In this document: piece after piece, positions 1 to 10,800 of the stretch | Layout of the letters: each line of letters begins with the position of its first letter | Position numbering within the stretch: the stretch's first letter is position 1 | From: Robertkochia flava | GTDB lineage: Bacteria > Bacteroidota > Bacteroidia > Flavobacteriales > Flavobacteriaceae | Assembly: GCF_020166515.1 (NCBI RefSeq) | Contig: NZ_JAINZT010000002.1 | Location: forward strand, 310,001-374,000 | Length of the DNA: 64,000 nt | Direction: 5' to 3' | The notes under the pieces: generated by a model | The model's database searches: none | What the model was told of the DNA's origin: nothing | What the model saw: only the letters and a program-made list of their open reading frames with translations | Position numbers and translations under genes: made by a program

Positions 1-3000
1 GAACAGATCCTACCCCGGAGATCGATCTGGAGATCACCGACAATTGTGATCCATCCGGTCAGTATGAGATTACTGTGAATATGACCCAGGAGGGAATTGC
101 CCCTTACACGCTTAGTGTAAATGGTGCTGTACGTCCTGTTACCATAGACAGCAGTACGCCTTATGTGATTACCGGGCTTTCTGCAGGCACATACGATATC
201 GCCATTACAGATGCCAATGGTTGTGGGGTGAATGTCACCGGAACCATAGACATCGTGCCTCTTGACTACTCAGCTCAGGTAACAGGATTGTTATACTGTG
301 ATGGGCCGGCAGCCATCACCATCGATAATATTTCCGGTAGCGGACCTTTTGCATATGCCATAGACGGACCGGGTGCAGCAGACCAGGCTCAAACCACCCT
401 TGATCCGGCCGGGACAACCTGGAACGGAGCTACCGTGGCAGGAACCTATACCATTACTGTTTATGATCTTAACGGAACCTGTTCCCTTACCAGGGAGGTT
501 GTGGTTCCGGAAAGAGTGGAACCTGTTATTAACTTGGTGAGCCTTCAGGATCCGTCCTGTTCCGGTGACCTGGGGCAGATCATCGTGTCTTCTCCGGATA
601 ATGGCATCGGGCCATTCACCTTTGAAATTGTGGATATAGACGGTACGGCTGCAGCGATTGCACCGAATCAGACAGACGGATATACTGCAACCTTCAGCAA
701 CCTTAACGGGGATACTGCTGGAATTACTTATACCATTAGAGCTACAGCTCAAAACGGATGCGTTGTGGAGATCAGTGAAACAATCACTTCCCCGGAACCG
801 GTTGCCATGCCAACGCCAAGAGTTACACACTTTAGCTGTAATGCAGGTAGCAACTCGTTCAACAATGCTCTTGTGGTGGTAGACCCTGCAACCATAACAG
901 GGGGTAGCGGTAGTTATGTACGTTATGCCTTTAACTTTAACGGTGTAACCCAGGTTTCTTCTAATCCTCAGTTTATCGTAACTGACACCAGGGGAGGAAC
1001 TGGTACTGTTACCGTTTACGACAGCAATAACTGTAGTGTAACACGCAACTTTATTATCGATCCGTTTATCGGAATTGAAAATCCCCAGCTTAATGTAGAC
1101 ACCACGGCTACCTGTGTTAACGGAGAAGATGTTACTGTAAGCGTGGATATTTTTGAAGGGCTTTCCGGTACTCCGGGAACCACAGACCTGTTATATACGC
1201 TTACCGATATTAATGGAAATCCATTGGAGAACTCCGGAACTATTACGGCTACGGGAAGCTCCAGCCACACCTTTTCTGGTCTTGCACCCGGAGCATACTT
1301 TATAAATATCCTGAACGAGTATACCGGATGTGAGGTAAGTCTGAGTCACACGGTAGATGATCCGAATACGTTCGTAATGACTGCCACCGTAGTAGATCCT
1401 ACATGTTTTGGAGAAGCTACCGGTAGTGTTGAGCTTACCATGATCGACACCTTCCTCGGAGATGGAAACCAGGCAGGAAGTTTCGATTATGAGATCAGAA
1501 GAGTTTCCGACGATGCCCTGGTAGCTAGTGGTAACAGTAACGGACTAAGCAATATTACGGTGGGAAGTTTACCTGCCGGACATTATGCTGCAATTGCCAC
1601 TATTACCAGCGGAGGACTGGGATGTAGTGTGGAGCCTACTGAGTTTACCATAACCCAACCACAGGAAGATCTTACAGCGACCATAGAAGAGGTACATAAT
1701 GTAACCTGTTTGAATAATCGCGGAGAAATCTATGTGGATGCGTCAGGGGGGTATCCGTACTACGAGATCACCCTGGTGGGACAGAATACAGGATACAGTG
1801 AAACCCACACCAATGTGGACGGATGGGTATTCCTTGGGCTCGAAGCTGATATCTATACGGCTTATATAACCGATGCACAGGGGTGTACTTTTGAAACCCT
1901 ACCGGTGGAACTGATCAGGCCGGAATTTATTTCCGCAGAGATCACCGGACAACCAACCACATGTTTCGGATCTAATACCGGAGAAGTTTCTGCCATTAAT
2001 ATTACCGGTGGTGCCGGCCCGGATAGTTACTATTTCGAGCTTTACGACCAGGCAGGAAATCAGATCGGGGAAAGTCAGGAATCTCCTGTATTTACCGAGC
2101 TGGTTGCAGGAAGCTACTATATCAAGGTTCTCGATCCGTGGGATTGTGACTTTGAAACCGAGGTATTCGTAGTTACCGACCCTCAGGAAATTTCAGTAAA
2201 TGTGACCGATCAACCCACCGTGGTGTGTTACGGAACCACAGATGGCTATTATGAGTTTAATATGACCGGGGGAACGGCTCCATACACTGTTTCCCTGTAC
2301 CATCCGGATAGCGACACCCCTGTGGAGACCTTTACAGGAATCGGCCTTGCAGAGGCTGTGACTTTCTGGGATCTCGAAGGAGATGTGGAATACAGGGTAG
2401 AGGTAACCGATGCCAATACCTGTACCACAGAGACCACCTTTATGATTCCTACCGGTCCGGACCTGAGCGCTGCAGTGGATGTGGTCTATGAATGTTCGAC
2501 CAACCTGCCTGAGAATTACATCGAGGTAAGCCTGATCAACAGTACGCTTGACCTGGCTGAGGTAATGTACGCCCTGAATACTGATGATATTAACCAGGCT
2601 GTATTGTTTAATGAGATCATCGACGGGAAGGGAATTGTCAGAAACGTTCCTGCCGGAGCCGATCAGTTTATCACGATCTTCCATGAAGGTTGTGCCCAGG
2701 TGATGCCTGCCGGTGAGTTCTTTGAGGTGATCGCTTATGAGCCACTGGAGCTTTCCCTGGCCAACGAGCAGCTCAACGTGATCGATTTCAATGCTACCGG
2801 AGGACAGCCGCCGTATAATTATTATGTGAACGGAGAATACCGAGGAGACGATGCCGATTACCGTATCCGGGAAACCGGCACTTATGAGGTGGTGGTCGTG
2901 GATGCCAACGGGTGTGAAAGCCGTGCAGAGATCTTTGTGGAGTTCTACGATATAGATATCCCTAACTTCTTTACTCCGGATGGAGACAGCAATAACGATG

Positions 3001-3215
3001 TTTGGGGACCGGCGAACTCTGAGGCCTATCCAACCATAAGAACAAGGGTTTACGACCGTTACGGAAGGGTAGTTGGTGAAATGCGCGTCGGACAATTCTG
3101 GGATGGTACTTATAACGGATCTCCATTACCTACGGGAGATTACTGGTACGTGATCAAGTTCGATGAAGAAGAGGATGCCAGAGAGTTTGTAGGACACTTT
3201 ACCCTGTACAGATAA
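1..3215 (+). CDS. T9SS type B sorting domain surface protein (SprB-like repeats), 5' end cut by window
   Basis: The reading frame is open from base 3 at the left edge, so the true start lies upstream; the first ATG at 75 is internal. The protein is a chain of roughly 80-residue beta-rich modules with the pattern Cys-x-G...GG-x-x-PY...G-x-Y-x-x-x-V-x-D-x-x-G-C, typical of SprB-type repeats in gliding adhesins (for example modules beginning PTCFGEAT, VTCLNNRG, TTCFGSNTG). The last 85 or so residues, from NFFTPDGD to the terminal FTLYR, form the gliding-motility-associated C-terminal domain used by the type IX secretion system (type B). The product is therefore predicted to be exported across the outer membrane and held at the surface. 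It sits 16 bp before a PorP/SprF gene, the usual partner of type B substrates. Ligand unknown. The C-terminus is paralogous to the two large proteins downstream, but its DNA is more diverged. Confidence 0.9.
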   Translation, partial: TDPTPEIDLEITDNCDPSGQYEITVNMTQEGIAPYTLSVNGAVRPVTIDSSTPYVITGLSAGTYDIAITDANGCGVNVTGTIDIVPLDYSAQVTGLLYCDGPAAITIDNISGSGPFAYAIDGPGAADQAQTTLDPAGTTWNGATVAGTYTITVYDLNGTCSLTREVVVPERVEPVINLVSLQDPSCSGDLGQIIVSSPDNGIGPFTFEIVDIDGTAAAIAPNQTDGYTATFSNLNGDTAGITYTIRATAQNGCVVEISETITSPEPVAMPTPRVTHFSCNAGSNSFNNALVVVDPATITGGSGSYVRYAFNFNGVTQVSSNPQFIVTDTRGGTGTVTVYDSNNCSVTRNFIIDPFIGIENPQLNVDTTATCVNGEDVTVSVDIFEGLSGTPGTTDLLYTLTDINGNPLENSGTITATGSSSHTFSGLAPGAYFINILNEYTGCEVSLSHTVDDPNTFVMTATVVDPTCFGEATGSVELTMIDTFLGDGNQAGSFDYEIRRVSDDALVASGNSNGLSNITVGSLPAGHYAAIATITSGGLGCSVEPTEFTITQPQEDLTATIEEVHNVTCLNNRGEIYVDASGGYPYYEITLVGQNTGYSETHTNVDGWVFLGLEADIYTAYITDAQGCTFETLPVELIRPEFISAEITGQPTTCFGSNTGEVSAINITGGAGPDSYYFELYDQAGNQIGESQESPVFTELVAGSYYIKVLDPWDCDFETEVFVVTDPQEISVNVTDQPTVVCYGTTDGYYEFNMTGGTAPYTVSLYHPDSDTPVETFTGIGLAEAVTFWDLEGDVEYRVEVTDANTCTTETTFMIPTGPDLSAAVDVVYECSTNLPENYIEVSLINSTLDLAEVMYALNTDDINQAVLFNEIIDGKGIVRNVPAGADQFITIFHEGCAQVMPAGEFFEVIAYEPLELSLANEQLNVIDFNATGGQPPYNYYVNGEYRGDDADYRIRETGTYEVVVVDANGCESRAEIFVEFYDIDIPNFFTPDGDSNNDVWGPANSEAYPTIRTRVYDRYGRVVGEMRVGQFWDGTYNGSPLPTGDYWYVIKFDEEEDAREFVGHFTLYR

Positions 3216-3217
3216 CG

Positions 3218-3224
3218 AAAGGAG
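3218..3224 (+). promoter_or_regulatory. Strong Shine-Dalgarno-like site before porP/sprF gene
   Basis: AAAGGAG lies 7 bases before the ATG at 3232, in the 16-bp gap after the preceding stop. Bacteroidota usually lack clear Shine-Dalgarno sequences, so a near-canonical site here is noteworthy and supports 3232 as the start. Confidence 0.5.
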
Positions 3225-3231
3225 ATATATC

Positions 3232-4194
3232 ATGATGAGAAAACTTATTTATGCTACCATGGCCCTTGTCGGGATGCACGCTTCAGCCCAGGAGCTTACC
3301 CTTCCGACATTTACCCAGTACACCTCGGATAATGAGTTCGTTATCTCGCCTACCTACGCGGGAATCGGAGATTATGTGAAGGTGAGGGGAAATGCCCTGA
3401 CCCAGTGGGTGGGCATCAAGGATGCCCCGGATACCCAGACGCTGGTGGGGGATGTCCGACTCGGACAACGCTCCGGAACCGGAGTGCTGTTTTACAACGA
3501 CCGGAATGGGTACACCCGTCAGTTGGGGGCCAGACTGTCTTTTGCCCACCACCTGACCCTGAATAATATGGACGACAAGTTTCTGTCGTTCGGATTATCG
3601 TATAATGTGAACCAGTTTCGGATCGACATCAATGAATTTGACCCGAATGCAGATCCCTCTATAACCGACGACAGAGCTACCACCAACCACAATTTTGATG
3701 TGGGCATCCTGTACCGTCATGGAAAATTCTTTGCGAGTTTAAACGCGGCGAACATCCTGAATAAGGACCTGAACGTTTTTGCGATCTCTGAACCAAACCG
3801 TCTTCGTAATTATTACTTGTACACCGGGTATCGCTATAAGGAGAGAATAACATCCAACTGGGAATATGAACCTTCGGTGTTCTTCCAGTTGTTTGAAAGT
3901 GACGGCCGTTCGAGTACCGATGTGAACTTCAAGGTTCGGTACTGGAAATTTCAGGGCGAACGGGATGAAGAGTATTACTGGTTTGGATTGACCTACCGGT
4001 TCCTGAATGACCAGTTCCTAAACCCTTGGAATATCGGTCCGATGGGAGGCCTTAAAAAGGGAGGTTTTTATTTTGGCTATAGCTACCAGGTGATCTTTAA
4101 TGAGATCCAGCTGTACAGTACAGGTACGCATGTGATCACTGTTGGAGTCGACCTGTTCCAGGGAATCAGCAATTGTAAATGTACCATGCGCTAA
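3232..4194 (+). CDS. PorP/SprF family type IX secretion outer-membrane protein
   Basis: A 320-residue protein with an N-terminal signal peptide ending in HASAQ (about residue 20) followed by alternating beta-strand sequence with many aromatic residues and a C-terminal region typical of an outer-membrane barrel. The conserved opening after the signal peptide (LPTFTQYTSDNEFVISPTYAG) matches the PorP/SprF family. In Flavobacteriia these proteins are co-encoded with T9SS type B substrates and are needed for their secretion or surface anchoring (SprF with the adhesin SprB is the model). It is the only PorP/SprF gene in the window, directly after one type B substrate and upstream of two more, so it may serve all three; that sharing is inference. 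ATG at 3232 is followed by a second ATG; the first has the better-spaced ribosome site. Confidence 0.9.
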   Translation: MMRKLIYATMALVGMHASAQELTLPTFTQYTSDNEFVISPTYAGIGDYVKVRGNALTQWVGIKDAPDTQTLVGDVRLGQRSGTGVLFYNDRNGYTRQLGARLSFAHHLTLNNMDDKFLSFGLSYNVNQFRIDINEFDPNADPSITDDRATTNHNFDVGILYRHGKFFASLNAANILNKDLNVFAISEPNRLRNYYLYTGYRYKERITSNWEYEPSVFFQLFESDGRSSTDVNFKVRYWKFQGERDEEYYWFGLTYRFLNDQFLNPWNIGPMGGLKKGGFYFGYSYQVIFNEIQLYSTGTHVITVGVDLFQGISNCKCTMR

Positions 4195-4292
4195 CAAAAA
4201 TACGGTACCTGCAACCTTGGTTGTTGGGTGCTGTTGTGTGTTTAGCCAACGCAGTATGAACGTTAATCTTTAAAATAAGATACTAAAAATCA

Positions 4293-4336
4293 GAAAGGGA
4301 GGGGTTTTCATTAAAAATGAACACTGCTTCCCTTTC
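4293..4336 (+). other. Nested inverted repeat in leader of the second type B protein gene
   Basis: Outer arms GAAAGGGA (4293-4300) and TCCCTTTC (4329-4336) enclose inner arms TTCATT (4307-4312) and AATGAA (4316-4321). No T-run follows, so it is not an obvious terminator. It lies 84 bp before the ATG at 4420 and could be a leader hairpin or protein site. The rest of the 4195-4419 gap shows nothing I can identify. Confidence 0.4.
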
Positions 4337-4419
4337 GGTATGAAAAAACACCTGTCATATTAAAACGGAAGTTAGCTTTTTGGTTCCCCCACACCTGGTT
4401 AATGCCCTAATATTTTATT

Positions 4420-7317
4420 ATGATTAAAACCAAAGCCAACCTCGCTGAAATAATCCTATGGGGTTTATTTTTACTGTGCACCACCCTAACGGTGTCGGCC
4501 CAGGTAAAAAAGACCTTTGAGCCAAGATACCAGGAGAATATCAGGGGAGACCTTACCTTTATTGCAAATAGTATCGTAAACAGGGATGACGCATCCGGAG
4601 ATCCTGAAACGGCCTATAATCTTACCGGCAGCAGTTCAGACCTTAACGATTTTCTCAATATGCAATATATCGATGTGGATGGCGACACCTCCACATTTAG
4701 CTCCTCCTCCGCAACATTTACCCTTACAGATCCCAATTGTTCTAAAGTGCGTTATGCCGGGCTTTACTGGGGAGCTGTTTATCCGCATGACGGAGACGGG
4801 AACCCAAATACCAGGAGCACCGGTTTTGACCAGGTAAAAATTAAATTGCCCGGCGGAACCTATCAGGATATTACGGCAGATGAGATCATTTTTGATGGTT
4901 ATGGCGACAGTGATTTTGGAACATACAGTCCGTATATCTGCTACAAGGATGTAACGGGTCTCATTACCCCCCTTGCAGATCCTCAGGGAGAATATACCGT
5001 AGCCAATGTGCTTGCAGCGGCAGGAGACTACACCAGTGTTTCCGGGGGGATATCCGCAGGTTGGACCCTTGTCATTGTCTTTGAAAACCCAACGGTGCCT
5101 GCAAAAAACATTGCCACCTTTGATGGTTATGCAGGTATAAAGGCCGGAGAAACGGTTGATATTCCCTTTAGCGGATTTAACACCCTCCCCAATCCATTTC
5201 CGGTTAATGCCACCCTTGGGGTAGGAGCCCTGGAGGGAGATAATGATATTGCCGGGGATGCCCTTTTATTTAAGGCAGACAGCAACACCGGTTTTACTAC
5301 TTTGGGCGATGCTTTTAATCCTTCGGATAACTTTTTTAACAGCAGTATCAGTCAGTTTGGGAGTTCCCTTTCCGGACGCACCCCAAACAGTATAAATACC
5401 CTCGGATGGGATACCGATCTTTTGGAAATTGACAATCCGTCTAATTCGGTGATCCCTAATAATGAGACGGGAGCTACTCTGAGGGCGACATCAACAGGAG
5501 ATAAGTATGATCTCTTTTTTACCTCCCTGGCTATTGAAAATATTGAACCCGATATTCAGCTCACCAATACCGTTGAAGATCTCGGCGGGAATAATATTGA
5601 CGGAGCCAGCGTTGCCCTGGGGCAGGAAATGTATTATGTAATTACCTTCGACAATACAGGAAACGACGACGCAACGAACTTTACACTACGCGACCAACTC
5701 CCTGTTAATGTAGACCCCTTATTTAACGAAATCATCTTTCCGGATAACGGAGACCAGATTCAGTACAATTTTGATTCAGCCACCCGGGAGATCACCTTTC
5801 AAATTCCGGATTCCTATGTCGAAGTCGCAGAAAGTGCATATACCATCAAGATCAGGGTAAAGGTTCTGGAAGATTGTTTTGGGTTGAGGGACGCCTGCGC
5901 CAATGTTTTGGAAAACCTGGTATACGGGACCTACCGGGGTGTGATCAATGATAATATTATTACGGATGACCCCGGAGCGACCGAATTTGGCGATTGCCGC
6001 ATCCCATCCCCCGGCGCCACAAACTATATCGATCTTACAGGGTGCAACCTCGAGAGTGACCTCTTTTTGTGCGGCAGTAGCATTATGCTGAATGCCGGGA
6101 ATGGGTTTACCACGTATCAATGGCAATACCTGGACGATACGGGAACCTTCATAAATATCACAGGGGCTGATTCCTTCAATTTTGAAGCCACAGCAGAGGG
6201 AACCTACAGGGTGATTAAAACCATAGCCTCTCCCTGTATCTCTGGGGAAGAGGTATATAATGTATACCTTGCCGATAACGGACTTGTGAACCCGGTGATC
6301 AATCAGGCCGACGAGGTGGTTAGCTGTTCTGCAGATGGGACACCCGTACCACAGTTTTATTTTTGTAGTGCCGATGAAGAGCGTGCTTTAAGCGTTTCTA
6401 TAAATAATAGTGTTTCCCTGGAATGGCAAAAACTGGATGGGGGATGTTCCCAGGAAGAAACAGGGAATTGTCCTGTAACCTCAGATAGTTGTACCTGGAG
6501 CACTGTGGCTACCGGAGAAGATTTTACCCTCGATGCAGCAGGGGAATACCGCCTGGCGGTGACCTTCGATAACGGTTGTATAACCTATTATCCGTTCAGG
6601 GCCTATGATTATGCGATAGACCCGGTACTTGAAATCTGGTATGACTGTACCGACAATTCCTCATCTAACGAGGTGGTGATCGCGCTGAGCAACCCGGGGA
6701 TTACGGATGTGATCTATTCTCTGGACGGCGGACCGGATCAGTTCGTAAATTCATTTAAGGATGTTGCTCCTGGCACCCACAGCATTACTGCAAGTTACCA
6801 GGGGTGCCAAAAGACCCTGAATTTTGAAATCGATGCCATTTCTCCTGTAGAACTCTCCCTGGCTAACAGAACTTTCAACCTGATAGAAATGCAGGCCAGC
6901 GGAGGTGTTGCGCCATATACTTTTTATGTAAATGGAGAATACAGGGGAGAAGACACCGATTACAGGATCCGTGAAACCGGAACGTATGAAGTGGTTGTAG
7001 TGGATGCCAACGGATGTGAAAGCCGGGCAGAGATCACCCTTGAATTTTACGACATCAGCATTTCCAACTTTTTCACGCCCAACGGAGATAATAATAACGA
7101 TACCTGGGGGCCTTCAAATTCTCAGGCGTATCCGAGTATAAAGACTATTGTTTATGACCGCTACGGCAGGGTTGTAGGGGAGATGCGTGCGGGCCAGTTC
7201 TGGGACGGCACCTATAACGGAAGCGAATTGCCGAGTGGAGATTACTGGTATGTGGTTAGTTTTGATGAAGGGGAAGATGTCCGGGATTATGTAGGCCACT
7301 TTACCCTTTACAGATAA
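4420..7317 (+). CDS. T9SS type B sorting domain surface protein with DUF11-like domain
   Basis: A 965-residue secreted protein. Residues 1-28 are a signal peptide ending VSAQ. The region to about residue 370 is shared with the N-terminus of the next gene (motifs FEPRYQENIRGDL, CYKDVT, TFDGYAGI). Residues about 377-500 look like a DUF11/isopeptide-type adhesin repeat (IQLTNTVEDLGG, MYYVITFDNTGNDDATNF). An Ig-like module follows at about 545-620 (LCGSSI...YQWQY...GTYRV), then a Cys-rich segment, and from about 882 to 965 the gliding-motility-associated T9SS type B C-terminal domain (NFFTPNGDNNND to FTLYR). Predicted role: surface protein, possibly adhesive. It has its own 225-bp leader and an intrinsic terminator just downstream, so it is probably transcribed separately from its neighbours. 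Compared with the next gene it lacks the long block of SprB-like repeats. Exact ligand or function unknown. Confidence 0.9.
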   Translation: MIKTKANLAEIILWGLFLLCTTLTVSAQVKKTFEPRYQENIRGDLTFIANSIVNRDDASGDPETAYNLTGSSSDLNDFLNMQYIDVDGDTSTFSSSSATFTLTDPNCSKVRYAGLYWGAVYPHDGDGNPNTRSTGFDQVKIKLPGGTYQDITADEIIFDGYGDSDFGTYSPYICYKDVTGLITPLADPQGEYTVANVLAAAGDYTSVSGGISAGWTLVIVFENPTVPAKNIATFDGYAGIKAGETVDIPFSGFNTLPNPFPVNATLGVGALEGDNDIAGDALLFKADSNTGFTTLGDAFNPSDNFFNSSISQFGSSLSGRTPNSINTLGWDTDLLEIDNPSNSVIPNNETGATLRATSTGDKYDLFFTSLAIENIEPDIQLTNTVEDLGGNNIDGASVALGQEMYYVITFDNTGNDDATNFTLRDQLPVNVDPLFNEIIFPDNGDQIQYNFDSATREITFQIPDSYVEVAESAYTIKIRVKVLEDCFGLRDACANVLENLVYGTYRGVINDNIITDDPGATEFGDCRIPSPGATNYIDLTGCNLESDLFLCGSSIMLNAGNGFTTYQWQYLDDTGTFINITGADSFNFEATAEGTYRVIKTIASPCISGEEVYNVYLADNGLVNPVINQADEVVSCSADGTPVPQFYFCSADEERALSVSINNSVSLEWQKLDGGCSQEETGNCPVTSDSCTWSTVATGEDFTLDAAGEYRLAVTFDNGCITYYPFRAYDYAIDPVLEIWYDCTDNSSSNEVVIALSNPGITDVIYSLDGGPDQFVNSFKDVAPGTHSITASYQGCQKTLNFEIDAISPVELSLANRTFNLIEMQASGGVAPYTFYVNGEYRGEDTDYRIRETGTYEVVVVDANGCESRAEITLEFYDISISNFFTPNGDNNNDTWGPSNSQAYPSIKTIVYDRYGRVVGEMRAGQFWDGTYNGSELPSGDYWYVVSFDEGEDVRDYVGHFTLYR

Positions 7318-7339
7318 TATAAAGCATACGCTAATTATG

Positions 7340-7373
7340 ACCCTTCCTTGATTGTTCAAGGAAGGGTTTTTTT
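7340..7373 (+). terminator. Intrinsic terminator
   Basis: Perfect 11-bp stem ACCCTTCCTTG (7340-7350) / CAAGGAAGGGT (7357-7367), 6-nt loop, then a run of T to 7373. It ends the transcript of the 965-residue type B protein. Confidence 0.9.
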
Positions 7374-7837
7374 ATGGCCAAAATTTGAATAGAGACGTTA
7401 AATGCAACCAGGATGTCGGTTTCTGATTTCTGCAGGTGTAAATCATCGATTAAATGAAAAAAAATCAGTTAAAATGCATCAAATATTCGTTAAATGTCGT
7501 ATAATTACTATAAAATGAATGATTTACATTTCTAAACCCATAATTAAGACGCCTATAAACAACTTTACGCTATCCACAAAATCTTTATCGGGAACGAATC
7601 TGTTTTAAATACGCAGAAAGTTCATTCAATACCATCAATTCGCGGTCGTTATTTCTGATCCTTGTTAAATACCTATTACAAGGGCCAGGCTTCGATCTTA
7701 ATTGATTTGCATTAACCTACTGGAATGACTTTCTTCTTTTCCTGCACCAGGCATATTTATCTTCCTTAAAGCTTTATGGATGTCGATTACCACTATACAA
7801 GAAGCCCCAATTCTTATGAAGATCAAATTACTATGCT
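7374..7837. other. 464-bp AT-rich intergenic leader, no gene seen
   Basis: No credible ORF. It contains a 10-bp inverted repeat TGTAAATCAT (7437-7446) / ATGATTTACA (7519-7528) separated by 72 bp, and several scattered copies of GTTAAATG-like words between 7397 and 7500. It presumably holds the promoter and a long leader of the 2120-residue gene, but I could not place a convincing TAnnTTTG box. Confidence 0.4.
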
Positions 7838-10800
7838 ATGAATGCAACAATTTCCTACTTAAAAAAAGTGATCCTGTTGGCCTGCTTGTTATTGTCGGGT
7901 ATCGGGTCATTGTCCGCACAGATCGGAAGACCCTTTGAACAACGGTTTTCTACCAATGTTAGAGGTGAATTAGTTATGCTGGCCAATAACATCCTCAATC
8001 CATCAAATGACCCTAATGCTGATTACAACGGTAATCGGGACAACAATAATGTTGATGTTGCCTATATAGATATCGATGGCGATACCACTACTTTTAGTTC
8101 ATCGAGTTCTGACCTTTATCTGCAAGGCTGTACCCGTATTGTTTACGCCGGCTTATATTGGTCGGCCATCTATCCCCACGACAATGATGAATCTACGCCT
8201 CCCAGGGATGATTACGATCAGGTTAAGTTTATGGTACCGGGTCAACCCTATACAGACCTGTTGGCAGACTGGCAGTATTACGGCTCTCCGACCAACCGGG
8301 CTAATGAAACATCCTATGTTTGTTATAAGGATGTAACCAATGTGGTTTCGGCATTACCAGACCCTAACGGAACTTATACGGTCGCCAATATCCGGGCCAA
8401 CCAGGGAACAAAAAACGGTGGCTCCGGAGGAGGATGGATACTGGTGCTTGTGTATGAAGATCCAAACCTGCCCGGCAGATATATCTCTACCTTCGATGGC
8501 TATGCAGCAGTTGGAGGTAGCGGGAGTAATAATATTCAGGATTTCAGCTATAGTGGCTTTAAAACCATTCCCAATGGTCCGGTTCGTGCCCGTTTAGGAG
8601 TAGGTGCCCTGGAAGGAGATTATGGAAAGGTGAATGACCGTATGGAGATTCGCGCAGATGGCAATGCCACCTTTACTGCCCTCAGAAACGATGTAGGCGC
8701 TACTAATAACTTTTTTAACAGTAGTATTACGGTAGACGGGAATAACGTGACCACCCGGCAACCTGCAGGGTTAAATGCCCTTGGCTTTGACGCCGATATC
8801 TTTGATCTGGACAACCCCAATAACAGTGTTATCAATAACAATGAAACAGGGCTGACCGCCAGGGTGGAAACCACCGGAGATGGGTATGGGGTGTTTCTCA
8901 ACACCCTCTCCATCGAGATCATTGAGCCTGATATTCAGCTTACAAAAATTGTGGAAGACCTGACAGGGAATGACATTACGGGAGGAAATGTGACCCTCGG
9001 ACAGGAAATGTACTATGTGCTTACCTTCGACAATGTAGGGAATGACGATGGTACAGATTTTTCCATCAGGGACAGGCTTCCTGTCAACGTTGATCCTTTA
9101 TTGGATGAACTGGTATACGATTCCAACGGGGATGTCATTGATGTGCAATACGATGAGGGTAATCATGAATTGACCTTCCGAATTCCTGATTCATATATCG
9201 AAATGGAAGATGGGAGTTATTCCATCAGAATCAAGGTGAAGGTGCTGGAGAACTGCTACGGGCTGCGGGATGCCTGCTCCAATATTATTGAGAACCTGGC
9301 TTATGCTACCTATCGCGGAGTGATAAACGACAACCAGATCACTGATGATCCCAGCGTGAGTCGGTTTAATAACTGCGGATTCCCCACTCCCGGCTCTACC
9401 AACTTCCTGGTTGGCCTGGAAGATTGCAATTTTGAAAGGGATGAGTACCTCTGCGGTTCGAGTATTGAACTTACGGCAGGTAGCGGATATACGGCCTATC
9501 AATGGCAAAGAGGCGATGGTAATGGGAACTTTACCGATATTGCAGAGGCTACCGGCCAAACCTTTACCGCAACTGGTTTTGGTACGTATCGGGTGGTAAA
9601 GACCGCCCCACAAGGCTGTATTTCTGATGAAGAAACGATTAACGTGCTACCCTTCAGCAATAATGCAGTGAACCCCTTTATAGCGATAGCCGATGAGGTG
9701 GTTTCCTGCCCTAATGATGGCAGTGACCTGCCTAAATTTTATCTCTGCGGGGCGAATGATGACCGGTTTTTGGATATTTCTTTCAATGATGCCCAATCTT
9801 TTGAATGGCAACGCCTGGATGGAGGATGTGATGCTGAGGCTGGTGATGATTGTCCAACGCGGTCGCTCACCTGTAGCTGGACTACTGTTTCTACCGATGA
9901 GGATTATACCCTGGAAGGTCCGGGAGAGTACCGCCTTATCGTGGTGTACCAGAATGGTTGTTTTAATCGTTTTCCTTTTAAAGTCTATGAGAACACCCTG
10001 AATCCGGAAGTGAATTCAAGAGATATCCTCTGTTCTACTCCCGGAAATATAACCATCACTAATGTTCCGGCAGGATATGAGTATGCTGTGACTGCAGATC
10101 CGCAAGGTTTTGTCGCTAACTCGGCTACCTGGCAATCTGCAAACACCTTTGCTATTAATACCCCCGGGGTATATACTGTTTTTATTCGTCAGGCCGGAAT
10201 TGATGCCGGTCTTGACGGAAGGCAGCCTTGCCTGTTCTCGGTGCCTGACATTGCTGTAACAGACAGAGATTTCACCGCCACTGTGAATGTTACCAATCCA
10301 CAGTGTCCCACAGGTTTCGGGAGCATTACGATAACCATGAACAATGCCGAACCTCAGTACACCTATACGCTGTTGGATGATGCCGGAGCTACGGTAGACG
10401 TTTTTGGTCCTGATAACGACAACAACTACACCTTTAAAAACCTGGCCACAGGGGATTATACCGTTATAGCCGAAACCTCTGATGGGTGTTCCTATACTGA
10501 AAACATTAGTATTATCAGTGACTCTGATCTTGAAATAACTGCCTGGGTGGAGCAGCAGATTATTTGTGGAACCAACGGTATACTCAGGGTCAATGCCACC
10601 GGAGGCGTGCAGCCTTACTTTTTTGCTGTCTGGAGTTATACACCAGCGATCGGTGCTACCGCTCCGGCCATTAACTACGGAAGCATAGATGATATACCGC
10701 CGAGAGTCTTTTCGAGAAGTGATAATTTTCAGGTGGCTGCCGGAGCTGAGGGAACCTATGAATTCGTGGTTCTTGACCGGAATAATTGTACTGCATTTTC

